The notes under the pieces were generated by a model. It was not told the origin of the DNA and did no database searches. It saw only the letters and a program-made list of their open reading frames with translations. From Microlunatus speluncae (GTDB lineage: Bacteria > Actinomycetota > Actinomycetes > Propionibacteriales > Propionibacteriaceae), in NCBI RefSeq assembly GCF_009299835.1, contig NZ_VKCZ01000001.1, positions 1 to 64,000 on the forward strand: a DNA stretch of 64,000 bases. Reading direction: 5' to 3'. Below are positions 24,815-32,327 of this stretch, piece after piece. The translations under genes were made by a program, and so were the position numbers. Position 1 is the first letter of the stretch, and every line of letters begins with the position of its first letter.

Positions 24815-25718
24815 GCGGCGGACCGAGACCACTGAGCAGGGGCAGCGGCGCAACCTGGACCGACCGGCGGTGCCGGTGCCGCTGCCGTACCCGGTGGTGG
24901 ACAGTCACTGTCACCTCGACGTGGCCGACGGCAAGACCGACCTGGCGCCGGCCGAAGCCCTGGCCCTGGCCGCATCGGTCGGGGTGAGCCGGATCGTCCA
25001 GGTCGGCTGCGACGTGGCCGGGTCGCGGTGGGCGGTCGAGGCCGCCGAACGGTTCCCGTCGGTCGTGGCCGCGGTGGCGATCCATCCCAACGACGCCGCC
25101 CGGATGACCACGGCCGAGCTGGGCGCCGGGCTGGCCGAGATCGCCCGGCTGGCCGCCCACCCCCGGGTCCGGGCGGTCGGCGAGACCGGGATGGACAGCT
25201 ACCGGACCCGGTCCGAGGACGGGCTGGCGATCCAGCGGGAGGCGTTCGCGGCGCACATCGCGCTGGCCAAGCAGCACACCAAGGCGCTGATGATCCACGA
25301 CCGGGACGCACATCAGCCGATCCTGGACGTGCTCGACGCCGAGGGTGCGCCGGACCGGATCGTGATGCACTGCTTCTCCGGCGACGCCGCCTTCGCCCGG
25401 TCCTGCCTGGATCGCGGCGGCTATCTGTCCTTCGCCGGTACGGTCACGTTCAAGAACGCGGCCCCGCTGCGGGAGGCGCTGGCGATCACCCCGCTGGACC
25501 GGATCCTGGTCGAGACCGACGCGCCGTACCTGACCCCGGAGCCGTACCGCGGCCGGCCGAACGCCTCGTACCTGATCCCGCACACGGCCCGGACGATGGC
25601 CGAAGTGCTCGGCCGCGACCTGACCGAGGTCTGCCGGGCCCTGGCGGCCAACGCCGACACGGCGTTCGGCGGCGGCTGGGCCGAGCACGAGGACGGGACC
25701 GAGACGGGAGTGGCTTGA
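24801..25718 (+). CDS. tatD: TatD-family metal-dependent DNase
   Basis: A 305-residue TIM-barrel hydrolase. Metal ligands are visible in VVDSHCHLD near residue 35, GETGMDSYR near 130, LMIHDRDAHQPIL near 157, MHCFSGD near 182 and LVETDAPYLTPEPYRGR near 235. TatD proteins are Mg-dependent 3'-5' exonucleases acting in DNA repair and do not take part in Tat export despite the name. The first 30 residues are a charged extension relative to E. coli TatD. The start overlaps rsmI and follows AAGGAG. The stop shares one base with the next gene's ATG. Confidence 0.94.
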   Translation: MDARERRTETTEQGQRRNLDRPAVPVPLPYPVVDSHCHLDVADGKTDLAPAEALALAASVGVSRIVQVGCDVAGSRWAVEAAERFPSVVAAVAIHPNDAARMTTAELGAGLAEIARLAAHPRVRAVGETGMDSYRTRSEDGLAIQREAFAAHIALAKQHTKALMIHDRDAHQPILDVLDAEGAPDRIVMHCFSGDAAFARSCLDRGGYLSFAGTVTFKNAAPLREALAITPLDRILVETDAPYLTPEPYRGRPNASYLIPHTARTMAEVLGRDLTEVCRALAANADTAFGGGWAEHEDGTETGVA

Positions 25719-26323
25719 TGGAGCTGACGGACGTGCTGCGGCGGCGCCGGATGATCCGGGACTACCGGCCGGATCCGGTGCCGGCCGAGGTGATCGACCG
25801 GCTGACCGAGGCCGGCCGGCGCTCACCCACCGCCGGCTTCACCCAGGGGGTCTCGTTCCTGGTGCTGGACCGGCCGGACGACGTGGCCGGCTTCTGGTCG
25901 GCCACCGGTGACGACGATGACTCGGCCGTCGGGTCGTCCTGGCTGGCCGGGATGCGGTCGGCGCCGGTGCTGATCCTGGTCTGGACCTCCGAGGCCGCCT
26001 ATCTCGATCGCTACGCCGAGCCGGACAAGGGCTGGACCGACCGCGACCCGGCCCGCTGGTCGGCGCCGTACTGGTGGGTGGATGCCGGGATGGCCGCCCA
26101 GACCATCCTGCTCGCCGCCGTCGACGCCGGCCTCGGCGGCTGCTTCTTCGGCATCCCCCCGGAGCAGCAGGACGAGGTCCGCCGCCGCTTCGGGGTGCCG
26201 ACCGACCAACTCTCCGCCGGCGTGATCACCCTCGGCTATCCGGCCTCCGCCGGCACCCCCGGCTCACCCACCCGCCGCCCCCGTCGCCCCGCCAACGACC
26301 AAATCCGCCACCACCACTGGTAA
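25718..26323 (+). CDS. Nitroreductase-family FMN oxidoreductase
   Basis: A 201-residue flavoenzyme of the nitroreductase superfamily. The phosphate-binding RRRRMIRDYRPDPVP start and the AGRRSPTAGFTQG loop are FMN contacts; WWVDAGMAAQTILLAAVDAGLGGCFFGI is the dimer-interface helix and ITLGYPA the usual C-terminal strand. Substrates are unpredictable (quinones, nitroaromatics or F420/FMN-linked reductions). The C-terminus is a basic tail with a terminal HHHW. The ATG overlaps the tatD stop, so it is part of the rsmI-tatD operon, at a place where mycobacteria carry rpfB. A family A palindrome follows. Confidence 0.87.
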   Translation: MELTDVLRRRRMIRDYRPDPVPAEVIDRLTEAGRRSPTAGFTQGVSFLVLDRPDDVAGFWSATGDDDDSAVGSSWLAGMRSAPVLILVWTSEAAYLDRYAEPDKGWTDRDPARWSAPYWWVDAGMAAQTILLAAVDAGLGGCFFGIPPEQQDEVRRRFGVPTDQLSAGVITLGYPASAGTPGSPTRRPRRPANDQIRHHHW

Positions 26324-26328
26324 CCACG

Positions 26329-26382
26329 CCGAGTTGTCAGAACTGAGTTGTGTCCTGGGGCTACTCAGTTCTGACAACTCGG
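26329..26382. repeat. Dispersed palindrome family A, copy 4 (perfect 20-bp arms)
   Basis: CCGAGTTGTCAGAACTGAGT (26329-26348) and its exact reverse complement (26363-26382) flank a 14-base loop. It lies six bases after the nitroreductase stop and can act as a terminator hairpin for the rsmI-tatD operon. Confidence 0.9.
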
Positions 26383-26491
26383 CTCAGTCGCCGGGTACCG
26401 GTGTGGTCCTGTCACACTCTTCGGCTTGCGATCGTCCTTGTGGTGAGCGTCGGTGGTCGGCGCGTCATCGAATCCAGCTGAGAGAGTGATC

Positions 26492-27301
26492 ATGGAATCA
26501 GAGATCAAGGATCTGGACCGCAAGTGCGAGCTGCTCAAGGCCCTGCACGTCCCGGGGGAGCCCTTGGTGCTGCCGAACGCGTGGGACGTGGCATCGGCGC
26601 GGATGGTGGTCGAGGCCGGTTATCCCGTCGTGGCGACGACCAGCATGGGGGTCGCGGCCGCCCTCGGCTTCGACGACCACGAGGGCGCGCCGAGCGCGGA
26701 GATGCTGGCGGCGGCGGGGCGGATGTGCGGTGGCGTCGAGGTGCCGGTGACCGTCGACGCGGAGGCCGGCTACGGGCTGGACGCGGCCACGTTCGTCGCG
26801 GAGTTGCGGAGCATCGGAGCCGCCGGCTGCAACCTCGAGGACACCGACCACAGCACCCGCCAGCAGCGGGATCCGAGCGACCAGGCCGCGTGGATCGCCG
26901 CGGTCCGCGCGGCGGCCGAGGCCGAGCACTATCCGCTGGTGATCAACGCCCGGATCGACAACTATGTCGGCGAGTTCGTGGCGCGGCTGCACAGCGGTCA
27001 GACCGGACCGGCGCCGCAGGAGCACCACCTGCCCGACGTCGTCGACCGCGCCCACCGCTATCTCGCCGCCGGTGCGGACTGCGTCTATCCGATCGCGCTG
27101 CACCAGCCGGACCAGATCAGCGCGCTGGCCGGGGAGACCGGCGGCATGATCAACATCTCTACGATGCCGGACGGCGCCGCGGTGGCGGACCTGGCGGCGC
27201 ACGGCATCGCCCGGATCAGCTACGGCGGCCTGCTGTGGGGACAGACCATGCGCGCGTTTGCTGACTCGCTCGCGACCTTGACGGACCCTCCCGCGGCCTG
27301 A
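26492..27301 (+). CDS. Isocitrate lyase / PEP phosphonomutase superfamily protein
   Basis: A 269-residue TIM-barrel enzyme. LPNAWDVASARMVVEAGYPVVATTS is the family opening; the metal and substrate loop is VTVDAEAGYG near residue 90, and NLEDTD and VINARIDNY are further active-site strands. The isocitrate lyase signature KKCGH is absent, so it belongs to the broad 2-methylisocitrate-lyase-like/oxaloacetate decarboxylase group, which makes or breaks C-C or C-P bonds next to a carboxylate. I chose the ATG at 26492, since the earlier in-frame start lacks a site and adds poorly conserved residues. It is monocistronic and followed by an inverted repeat. Confidence 0.85.
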   Translation: MESEIKDLDRKCELLKALHVPGEPLVLPNAWDVASARMVVEAGYPVVATTSMGVAAALGFDDHEGAPSAEMLAAAGRMCGGVEVPVTVDAEAGYGLDAATFVAELRSIGAAGCNLEDTDHSTRQQRDPSDQAAWIAAVRAAAEAEHYPLVINARIDNYVGEFVARLHSGQTGPAPQEHHLPDVVDRAHRYLAAGADCVYPIALHQPDQISALAGETGGMINISTMPDGAAVADLAAHGIARISYGGLLWGQTMRAFADSLATLTDPPAA

Positions 27302-27305
27302 CAGA

Positions 27306-27374
27306 CACGAATCGGGGGTGCAACGGGCCGCGATCCCGGATCCTGCCGCGCGTTTCTTGCACTCCTGATTCGTG
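27306..27374. terminator. Inverted repeat after the PEP-mutase-like gene
   Basis: CACGAATCGGGGGTGCAA (27306-27323) pairs with TTGCACTCCTGATTCGTG (27357-27374) with one bulge. It starts five bases after the stop codon and is the likely transcription end for that gene. It does not belong to the A, B or C families. Confidence 0.6.
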
Positions 27375-27385
27375 ACGGTACGTGA

Positions 27386-27546
27386 TCATGCCGCGCCACG
27401 CCGCCGGCTCAGCTCGAGCGCCCGTCGGATCGATGCCAGGACCCAGTCGGGTCTCGGTCCACTTTCGTTGGTCGCGACGAAGCTGTTCCTGCCGCTCGAC
27501 CCGGTGAACCTCCGCGGCTGGCCGTCGGTGTGGGCGTATTCTGACG
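27386..27546 (-). pseudogene. Possible C-terminal remnant of an unidentified minus-strand gene
   Basis: A minus-strand frame ending in TGA reads with good codon use for about 50 residues and includes FVATNESGPRPDWVLASIRR, a pattern that looks like a protein C-terminus. No start codon is available: upstream the frame runs into the DUF433 gene on the other strand. It may be what remains of a gene displaced when the toxin-antitoxin-like pair arrived. The family is not recognised. Confidence 0.3.
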
Positions 27547-27549
27547 AGC

Positions 27550-27792
27550 ATGACTACCAGGCGGTTCGACCGGATCACGGTTGATCCGGCGCAGTTGGGT
27601 GGCAAGCCGTGCATCCGAGGACTTCGCATCTCGGTGGGAATGATCGTCGAGATGTTCGCTGCGGGAAAGAGCACAGAGGTCATCCTCGATGAGTATCCGT
27701 ACCTGGAGGGCGAGGACATTCGCCAAGCGCTGGCGTACTCGGCTGCTCTGGCCGAGAACGAATACCATCTGGATCTTCGGCCGACTGCGTGA
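27550..27792 (+). CDS. DUF433 antitoxin-like protein
   Basis: An 80-residue protein of the DUF433 family: FDRITVDPAQLGGKPCIRGLRISV followed by a helix-turn-helix-like segment (VGMIVEMFAAGKSTEVILDEYP) and an ALAYSAAL helix. Such proteins are the DNA-binding antitoxin halves of type II-like pairs and usually repress their own operon. The ATG is 7 nt after TATTCT, suggesting a leaderless transcript. Its stop overlaps the next gene's GTG by 4 bases. Codon use is somewhat less GC-rich than in neighbours, in keeping with mobile acquisition. Confidence 0.85.
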   Translation: MTTRRFDRITVDPAQLGGKPCIRGLRISVGMIVEMFAAGKSTEVILDEYPYLEGEDIRQALAYSAALAENEYHLDLRPTA

Positions 27793-28157
27793 GATTCCTC
27801 GTCGATGAGAATCTCTCGCCGCGTCTGTGCGATCACCTGACTGGGTCGGATGACACGGCTGAACACGTCCACGAGAGGCTTGCAGCGGGAGCGACGGACC
27901 AGGAGATCTTCGACCACGCCGTCGAGCACGGTTTGGTCATCGTGACTGCCGATACCGACTTCGGCGCCCTGCTGGCTGTCGACCGGACCACTAAACCATC
28001 CGTCGTCCTCGTCCGAGAATTGCTGTCCCTCTCGGTTATGGAGCAGGGAGTCCTCTTGGCGACGAACCTCGACCAGGTCCGGGATGCCCTTGCGGCTGGC
28101 GCGATCGTTGTCTTCTCTCCGAACGTGATCCGAGTCCGACCGTTGCCGTTGGCCTGA
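27789..28157 (+). CDS. DUF5615 PIN-like toxin candidate
   Basis: A 122-residue PIN-like domain protein. The acidic residues expected to bind Mg2+ are visible: FLVDENLSPRL at the N-terminus and VIVTADTDFGALL near residue 52, followed by PSVVLVREL. DUF5615 proteins are the predicted ribonuclease toxins of DUF433 pairs. It starts with GTG inside the antitoxin stop codon, so expression is coupled. Toxicity has been shown for few members, and a housekeeping nuclease role remains possible. Confidence 0.82.
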   Translation: MRFLVDENLSPRLCDHLTGSDDTAEHVHERLAAGATDQEIFDHAVEHGLVIVTADTDFGALLAVDRTTKPSVVLVRELLSLSVMEQGVLLATNLDQVRDALAAGAIVVFSPNVIRVRPLPLA

Positions 28158-28236
28158 GGGACTGACCGGAATTCAGCGGTGGTTCGGGAATTTGGCGCTC
28201 AACGGGTCGGTTCGGGCAACGCGCGCCGGATTCCGG

Positions 28237-29103
28237 TCACTCCAGTTGGTACGTGCTCTCGGCCCGGAAGCGGTCGGCGTAGTGCTGGCTCTGGTCGTCG
28301 GCCATGATCGTGAACTCGCCCTCGGCGACGAGTTCGGCCAGATTGGCCGGCGGGATCAGGTCGACGTGGTGGAAGACGGCCTTGAGGGCGTCGGTCGGAT
28401 CGTCCTTGAAGTCCTCGTAGACCAGGCGCAGCGGGGTCAGGTCGTGGTGGGCGATGAAGCGTTCGATGTGGCCCTGCTTGCGCTGGATCAGCTCGATCTG
28501 CTTCTCGATCCCGACGAAGTCGTACGGCGGCATCGGCGGTTTGCCGGACAGCTTGCCGACGGAGTGCCAGACGCCGGTCGCCTTGGCCCGGAACAGTGAC
28601 ACCGCCTGCGCGACGATGTCGTCCCGGCGGACGGTGATCCAGGACCACTGACGGGCGTTCTCGGGCAGCTCGCCCACCTGGGCCAGCGGCAGCAGCGCCT
28701 CGGCGGTGCCCTTGAAGCCGAACACGCCCGCCGGCGAGCTGTAGCGGCGCACGGTCTCGGTCAGATAGTCGGCCATCGACGCCGACTTGTACTTCTTCGC
28801 CCCGGTCCGCTGCCGGTAGCCGTTGAGGTGTTCCCGGATGCCGCCGAACACGCCGGAGCGGTTGAGGATGTCGACGAAGAAGGTGGTGCCGGAGCGGGAG
28901 GTGAACAGCATCCCGACCTTGCGCCGGGCCGGCGCGAAGATCGCCGCCGGATCGCCGCCTACGCCGCGCAGCCGAGCGGGGCTGGCTTCGAGCAGCCGGC
29001 CCGCGTCGGCGGGGGTCAGGCCCAACTGGAGGATGCGATCGGTCAACGATTCGCCGAACAATGCGTCGTCACCTTCCTGTTCCCACGGATTTACCCGCGG
29101 CAC
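28237..29103 (-). CDS. Stf0-type sulfotransferase
   Basis: A 288-residue cytoplasmic sulfotransferase. The PAPS 5'-phosphosulfate loop is MLFTSRSGTTFFVDIL near residue 64-80, and the 3'-phosphate region is the ITVRRDDIVAQAVSLFRA helix, both typical of mycobacterial Stf0, which 2-O-sulfates trehalose in sulfolipid synthesis. Whether trehalose is the acceptor here is unknown. The start could be GTG at 29103 or, with a better AGGAAGG site, TTG at 29061. It is divergent from rsmA with only 30 bases between the proposed starts. The location between tatD and rsmA is an insertion relative to the usual gene order. Confidence 0.85.
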   Translation of the reverse strand: MPRVNPWEQEGDDALFGESLTDRILQLGLTPADAGRLLEASPARLRGVGGDPAAIFAPARRKVGMLFTSRSGTTFFVDILNRSGVFGGIREHLNGYRQRTGAKKYKSASMADYLTETVRRYSSPAGVFGFKGTAEALLPLAQVGELPENARQWSWITVRRDDIVAQAVSLFRAKATGVWHSVGKLSGKPPMPPYDFVGIEKQIELIQRKQGHIERFIAHHDLTPLRLVYEDFKDDPTDALKAVFHHVDLIPPANLAELVAEGEFTIMADDQSQHYADRFRAESTYQLE

Positions 29104-29133
29104 CTTACCGGTCGGTTCGCGTTATCCTCACCC

Positions 29134-30039
29134 GTGGCCTCCGAGCATGATCAGCGACAGCGGGACGATCAGCCGCTGCTCGACCCGACCGCGATCCGCG
29201 GTCTCGTCGCCGAGCTCGGGCTGCGGCCGACCAAGCAGCGCGGCCAGAATTTCGTCACCGACGCCAACACGGTCCGGCGGATCGTCGGCCTGGCCGAGGT
29301 GACGCCGGACGATGTCGTGGTCGAGGTCGGGCCGGGCCTGGGGTCGCTGACCCTCGGCCTGCTGCACCGGGCCCGGCGGGTGATCGCGATCGAGATCGAC
29401 CCGCTGCTGGCCGGCGCGCTGCCGGCGACGGTGGCCCGGTTGGCCCCGGCCCGCGCCGAGGCGCTGACCGTGATCACCGCCGACGCGCTGCGGGTCGACG
29501 AGCTGCCCGAGCCGCCGACCAAGGTGGTCGCCAACCTGCCGTACAACGTCAGCGTGCCGGTGCTGTTGCATCTGCTGGCGACGTTCGACAGCTGGCAGCA
29601 CGGGCTGGTGATGGTGCAGGCCGAGGTGGCGGATCGGCTGGTGGCCGGCCCCGGCAGCAAGACCTACGGCATCCCGTCGCTGAAGCTGGCCTGGTACGCG
29701 TCCTCGCGGCGGGTCGGCAGCGTGGCGCCGAGCGTCTTCTGGCCGGTGCCCAACGTCGACTCCGGCCTGGTCGCGCTGGCCCGACGGCCGCCGGTCGAGA
29801 CGACAGCCAACCGGGCCGCGGTGTTCGCCGTGATCGACACCGCGTTCGCGCAGCGGCGCAAGATGTTGCGCTCGGCGCTGGCCGGATTGGTCGGCTCCTC
29901 CGCCGCGGCGAGCGTCGTCCTGGAGGACGCCGGGATCGACCCGCAGGTGCGGGGCGAGCAGTTGGAGATCGCCGACTTCGCTCGGATCGCGGAGGCGTTG
30001 GCCCGGGTCGACCGTTCGGGTGATTCGGCCGGGCACTAG
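29134..30039 (+). CDS. rsmA: 16S rRNA (adenine(1518)-N6/adenine(1519)-N6)-dimethyltransferase
   Basis: A 301-residue KsgA/RsmA enzyme that dimethylates two adjacent adenines in the 3' hairpin of 16S rRNA. The SAM loop is VVEVGPGLGSLT near 62-73, the catalytic motif NLPYN at 134-138 and the C-terminal helical domain follows (FAQRRKMLRSAL). I chose the GTG at 29134: TATCCT lies 5 nt upstream, giving a leaderless transcript, and the alternative longer frame crosses the sulfotransferase. The stop codon is within the -10 hexamer of ispE, so the two genes are adjacent in the conserved rsmA-ispE order. Confidence 0.95.
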   Translation: MASEHDQRQRDDQPLLDPTAIRGLVAELGLRPTKQRGQNFVTDANTVRRIVGLAEVTPDDVVVEVGPGLGSLTLGLLHRARRVIAIEIDPLLAGALPATVARLAPARAEALTVITADALRVDELPEPPTKVVANLPYNVSVPVLLHLLATFDSWQHGLVMVQAEVADRLVAGPGSKTYGIPSLKLAWYASSRRVGSVAPSVFWPVPNVDSGLVALARRPPVETTANRAAVFAVIDTAFAQRRKMLRSALAGLVGSSAAASVVLEDAGIDPQVRGEQLEIADFARIAEALARVDRSGDSAGH

Positions 30040-30048
30040 CCTCGAAGC

Positions 30049-30969
30049 GTGGTTGCCGCTCTGCCTCCGACCGGTGTACGCGTCCGCGTGCCGGCCAAGA
30101 TCAATCTTGCGCTGAAGGTCGGCCCGCCGCGACCGGACGGATTCCACCCGTTGGCCACCGTCTTTCACGCGATCTCGCTGTACGACGACCTGGTCGCCGA
30201 GCCGGCGCCGGCCGGCGAATTCACCGTCACGGTCTCCGGCGAGGACGCCGAGCTGGTGCCGACCGACGACTCCAACCTGGCGATCCGGGCGGCGCGCCGG
30301 CTGGCCGAGGCCTACGCGCCGGCCGAGGGCGTCCGATTGTCGATCAAGAAGGCGATCCCGGTGGCCGGCGGGCTGGCCGGCGGTTCGGCCGACGGCGCCG
30401 CGGCGCTGGTCGCCTGCGCCGCCCTGTGGGCGCTGGACCTGGAGCAGGAGGAGTTGCTCGCGATCGCGGCGGAGCTCGGCAGCGATGTCCCGTTCGCCCT
30501 GGTCGGTGGCACCGCGATCGGCAGCGGCCGCGGCGAGCAGTTGGTGCCGGCGCTGGCCCGCGGCTGCTACCACTGGGTGCTCGCGTTCGGCACCGAGGGG
30601 CTGTCCACGCCGAAGGTGTACGGGCTGTACGACGAGCTCGGCGGCCGGACCGCGCCGCCGCCGACCGTGGCCGACGAGTTGATGAACGCCCTCCGGGCCG
30701 GCGACGCGGCGGCGCTGGGCGAGTCGCTGGACAACGATCTGCAGCCGGCCGCGCTGACCCTGCGGCCGGTGCTCCGCCGGGTGCTCGACGCGGGGCTCGA
30801 CTTCGGCGCGTTGGGCGCGGTGGTCTCCGGCTCCGGCCCGACCGTCGCCTTCCTCGCCGGCTCCGAGTCGGCCGCCATCGAGCTGTCCGTCGCGCTCAGC
30901 GCCGAAGGGATCTGCCGCTCCGTCCGCCGAGCCGTCGGCCCCGTCCACGGCGCCCGCGTCGTGACCTGA
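30049..30969 (+). CDS. ispE: 4-diphosphocytidyl-2-C-methyl-D-erythritol kinase
   Basis: A 306-residue GHMP kinase of the MEP isoprenoid pathway. PAKINLAL (Lys17) and RPDGFH (Asp30) are substrate contacts, the ATP loop is PVAGGLAGGSADGAAAL at 104-120 and the C-terminal GSGPTVAFL motif is present. It phosphorylates CDP-methylerythritol at the 2-hydroxyl. The GTG start is 6 nt after TAGCCT, which overlaps the rsmA stop codon, so it probably has its own leaderless promoter as well as read-through from rsmA. A family B palindrome follows. Confidence 0.95.
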   Translation: MVAALPPTGVRVRVPAKINLALKVGPPRPDGFHPLATVFHAISLYDDLVAEPAPAGEFTVTVSGEDAELVPTDDSNLAIRAARRLAEAYAPAEGVRLSIKKAIPVAGGLAGGSADGAAALVACAALWALDLEQEELLAIAAELGSDVPFALVGGTAIGSGRGEQLVPALARGCYHWVLAFGTEGLSTPKVYGLYDELGGRTAPPPTVADELMNALRAGDAAALGESLDNDLQPAALTLRPVLRRVLDAGLDFGALGAVVSGSGPTVAFLAGSESAAIELSVALSAEGICRSVRRAVGPVHGARVVT

Positions 30970-30981
30970 CCCACCAACCCC

Positions 30982-31042
30982 GCTGACCCGTCAGATCCGC
31001 GGGCGTTTTGGCGGCGTGTCGACGCGGATGTGACGGGTCGGC
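30982..31042. repeat. Dispersed palindrome family B, copy 3
   Basis: CTGACCCGTCAGATCCGC and GCGGATGTGACGGGTCGGC arms enclose the oriented core GCGTTTTGGCGGCGTGTCG. It begins 12 bases after the ispE stop and ends 26 bases before the LtrA start, so it could end ispE transcription. Confidence 0.88.
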
Positions 31043-31068
31043 GCCCCGGTGGGGGACGATGACTTGCT

Positions 31069-32262
31069 GTGGAGAACGTACGCGGAACCCTGCCGATCAT
31101 CCGAGCCCTGCGGCCGCGGGATCCGGCCGAATCACACCGGGCGGCCTCGCCGCTGGAGCTGCTGACCGACCTCTGCTTCGTGGTGGCGATCGCGCAGGCC
31201 GCCGCCGAGTTCCATCACCACATCTCCGATCACCATGCGGTCGAGGGTCTGACCGGGTTCATGCTGGCGTTCTTCGCGATCTTCCTGACCTGGCTCAACT
31301 TCACCTGGTTCGGCTCCGCGTACGACAACGACGACGTGGTCTACCGGCTGCTGACCATCCTGCAGATCGTCGGCTCGCTGGTGATCGCCGCCGGGATCCC
31401 GGACATGTTCGAGGGCAAGCTGCTGCTCGGCGTGACCGGCTACGTGATCATGCGGATCGCCCTGGTGGCGCAGTGGCTCCGAGCGGCCTACCACGATCCG
31501 GAGCGACGACGGACCTGCCTGCGTTACGCCGTCGGTATCGTGATCGTCCAGCTCTGCTGGATCGCCTTGATCCCGATCTCGGCCGCAGCCCCGGCGGCGT
31601 TGGTGCCGTTGTTCGTCCTCTTCGTGATCTTCGAGTTGATCGTGCCGTGGTTCGCGGAGCGGGCCGGGCAGACTCCCTGGCATCCGCACCACATCGCCGA
31701 GCGGTACGGGCTGTTCTTCATCATCGTGCTCGGCGAGACGGTTTTGTCCACCACCCTGGCGATCCAGGGCGCCCTGGTCGATGATCAACTCTGGACCTCG
31801 GCCGTGATGATCGTGGTCGGCTCCGGGGTCTTGATCGTTTTCAGCGTCTGGTGGCTCTACTTCTCCCGCTCGGCCGCGCCCACCCTGCGCCGCGAGGGCC
31901 GGGCCGACCAGAACTTCGAGATGGTGTGGGGATTCGGCCACTACTTCATCTTCGGCGCCGCGGCCGCGGTCGGTGCCGGGCTGGCGGCCCGGGTCGACTA
32001 CTGGTCCGGTTCCGAGCACCACGGCAGCGCGCTGACCACCGGGCTCGCGGTGACGGTGCCGGTGGCGGTGTTGTTGATCATGATCTGGCTGATCCACCTC
32101 CGCCATCACGACGCGTCGGTGCGCACGTGGGGCCCGTTCTTCGGCGCCTCGGCGCTGATCCTCGCCGGCACCGCGACCCCGATGCCGGAGCTGGTCGCGG
32201 GGATCGTCCTGGCCGTGCTGGTCGCGGTCGAGATCAGGGTCGCGCGGCTCTATCCGGCCTGA
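31069..32262 (+). CDS. LtrA-family membrane protein (low temperature requirement A)
   Basis: A 397-residue integral membrane protein with about ten hydrophobic spans. The N-terminal signature SPLELLTDLCFVVAIAQAAAEFHHH and the central WHPHHIAERYGLFFIIVLGETVL are diagnostic of the LtrA family, first described as needed for cold growth in Listeria; the molecular function is unknown. Several His residues lie in the first span and the WHPHH loop. The start is GTG; no Shine-Dalgarno sequence is obvious. It stands alone between ispE and the secreted propeller gene. Confidence 0.88.
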   Translation: MENVRGTLPIIRALRPRDPAESHRAASPLELLTDLCFVVAIAQAAAEFHHHISDHHAVEGLTGFMLAFFAIFLTWLNFTWFGSAYDNDDVVYRLLTILQIVGSLVIAAGIPDMFEGKLLLGVTGYVIMRIALVAQWLRAAYHDPERRRTCLRYAVGIVIVQLCWIALIPISAAAPAALVPLFVLFVIFELIVPWFAERAGQTPWHPHHIAERYGLFFIIVLGETVLSTTLAIQGALVDDQLWTSAVMIVVGSGVLIVFSVWWLYFSRSAAPTLRREGRADQNFEMVWGFGHYFIFGAAAAVGAGLAARVDYWSGSEHHGSALTTGLAVTVPVAVLLIMIWLIHLRHHDASVRTWGPFFGASALILAGTATPMPELVAGIVLAVLVAVEIRVARLYPA

Positions 32263-32327
32263 CTCTCGCCACGACGGGAGTTATCGCTTACGCTTAATCC
32301 GAATTTAGGCGTTCCGGAAATGAGGCA

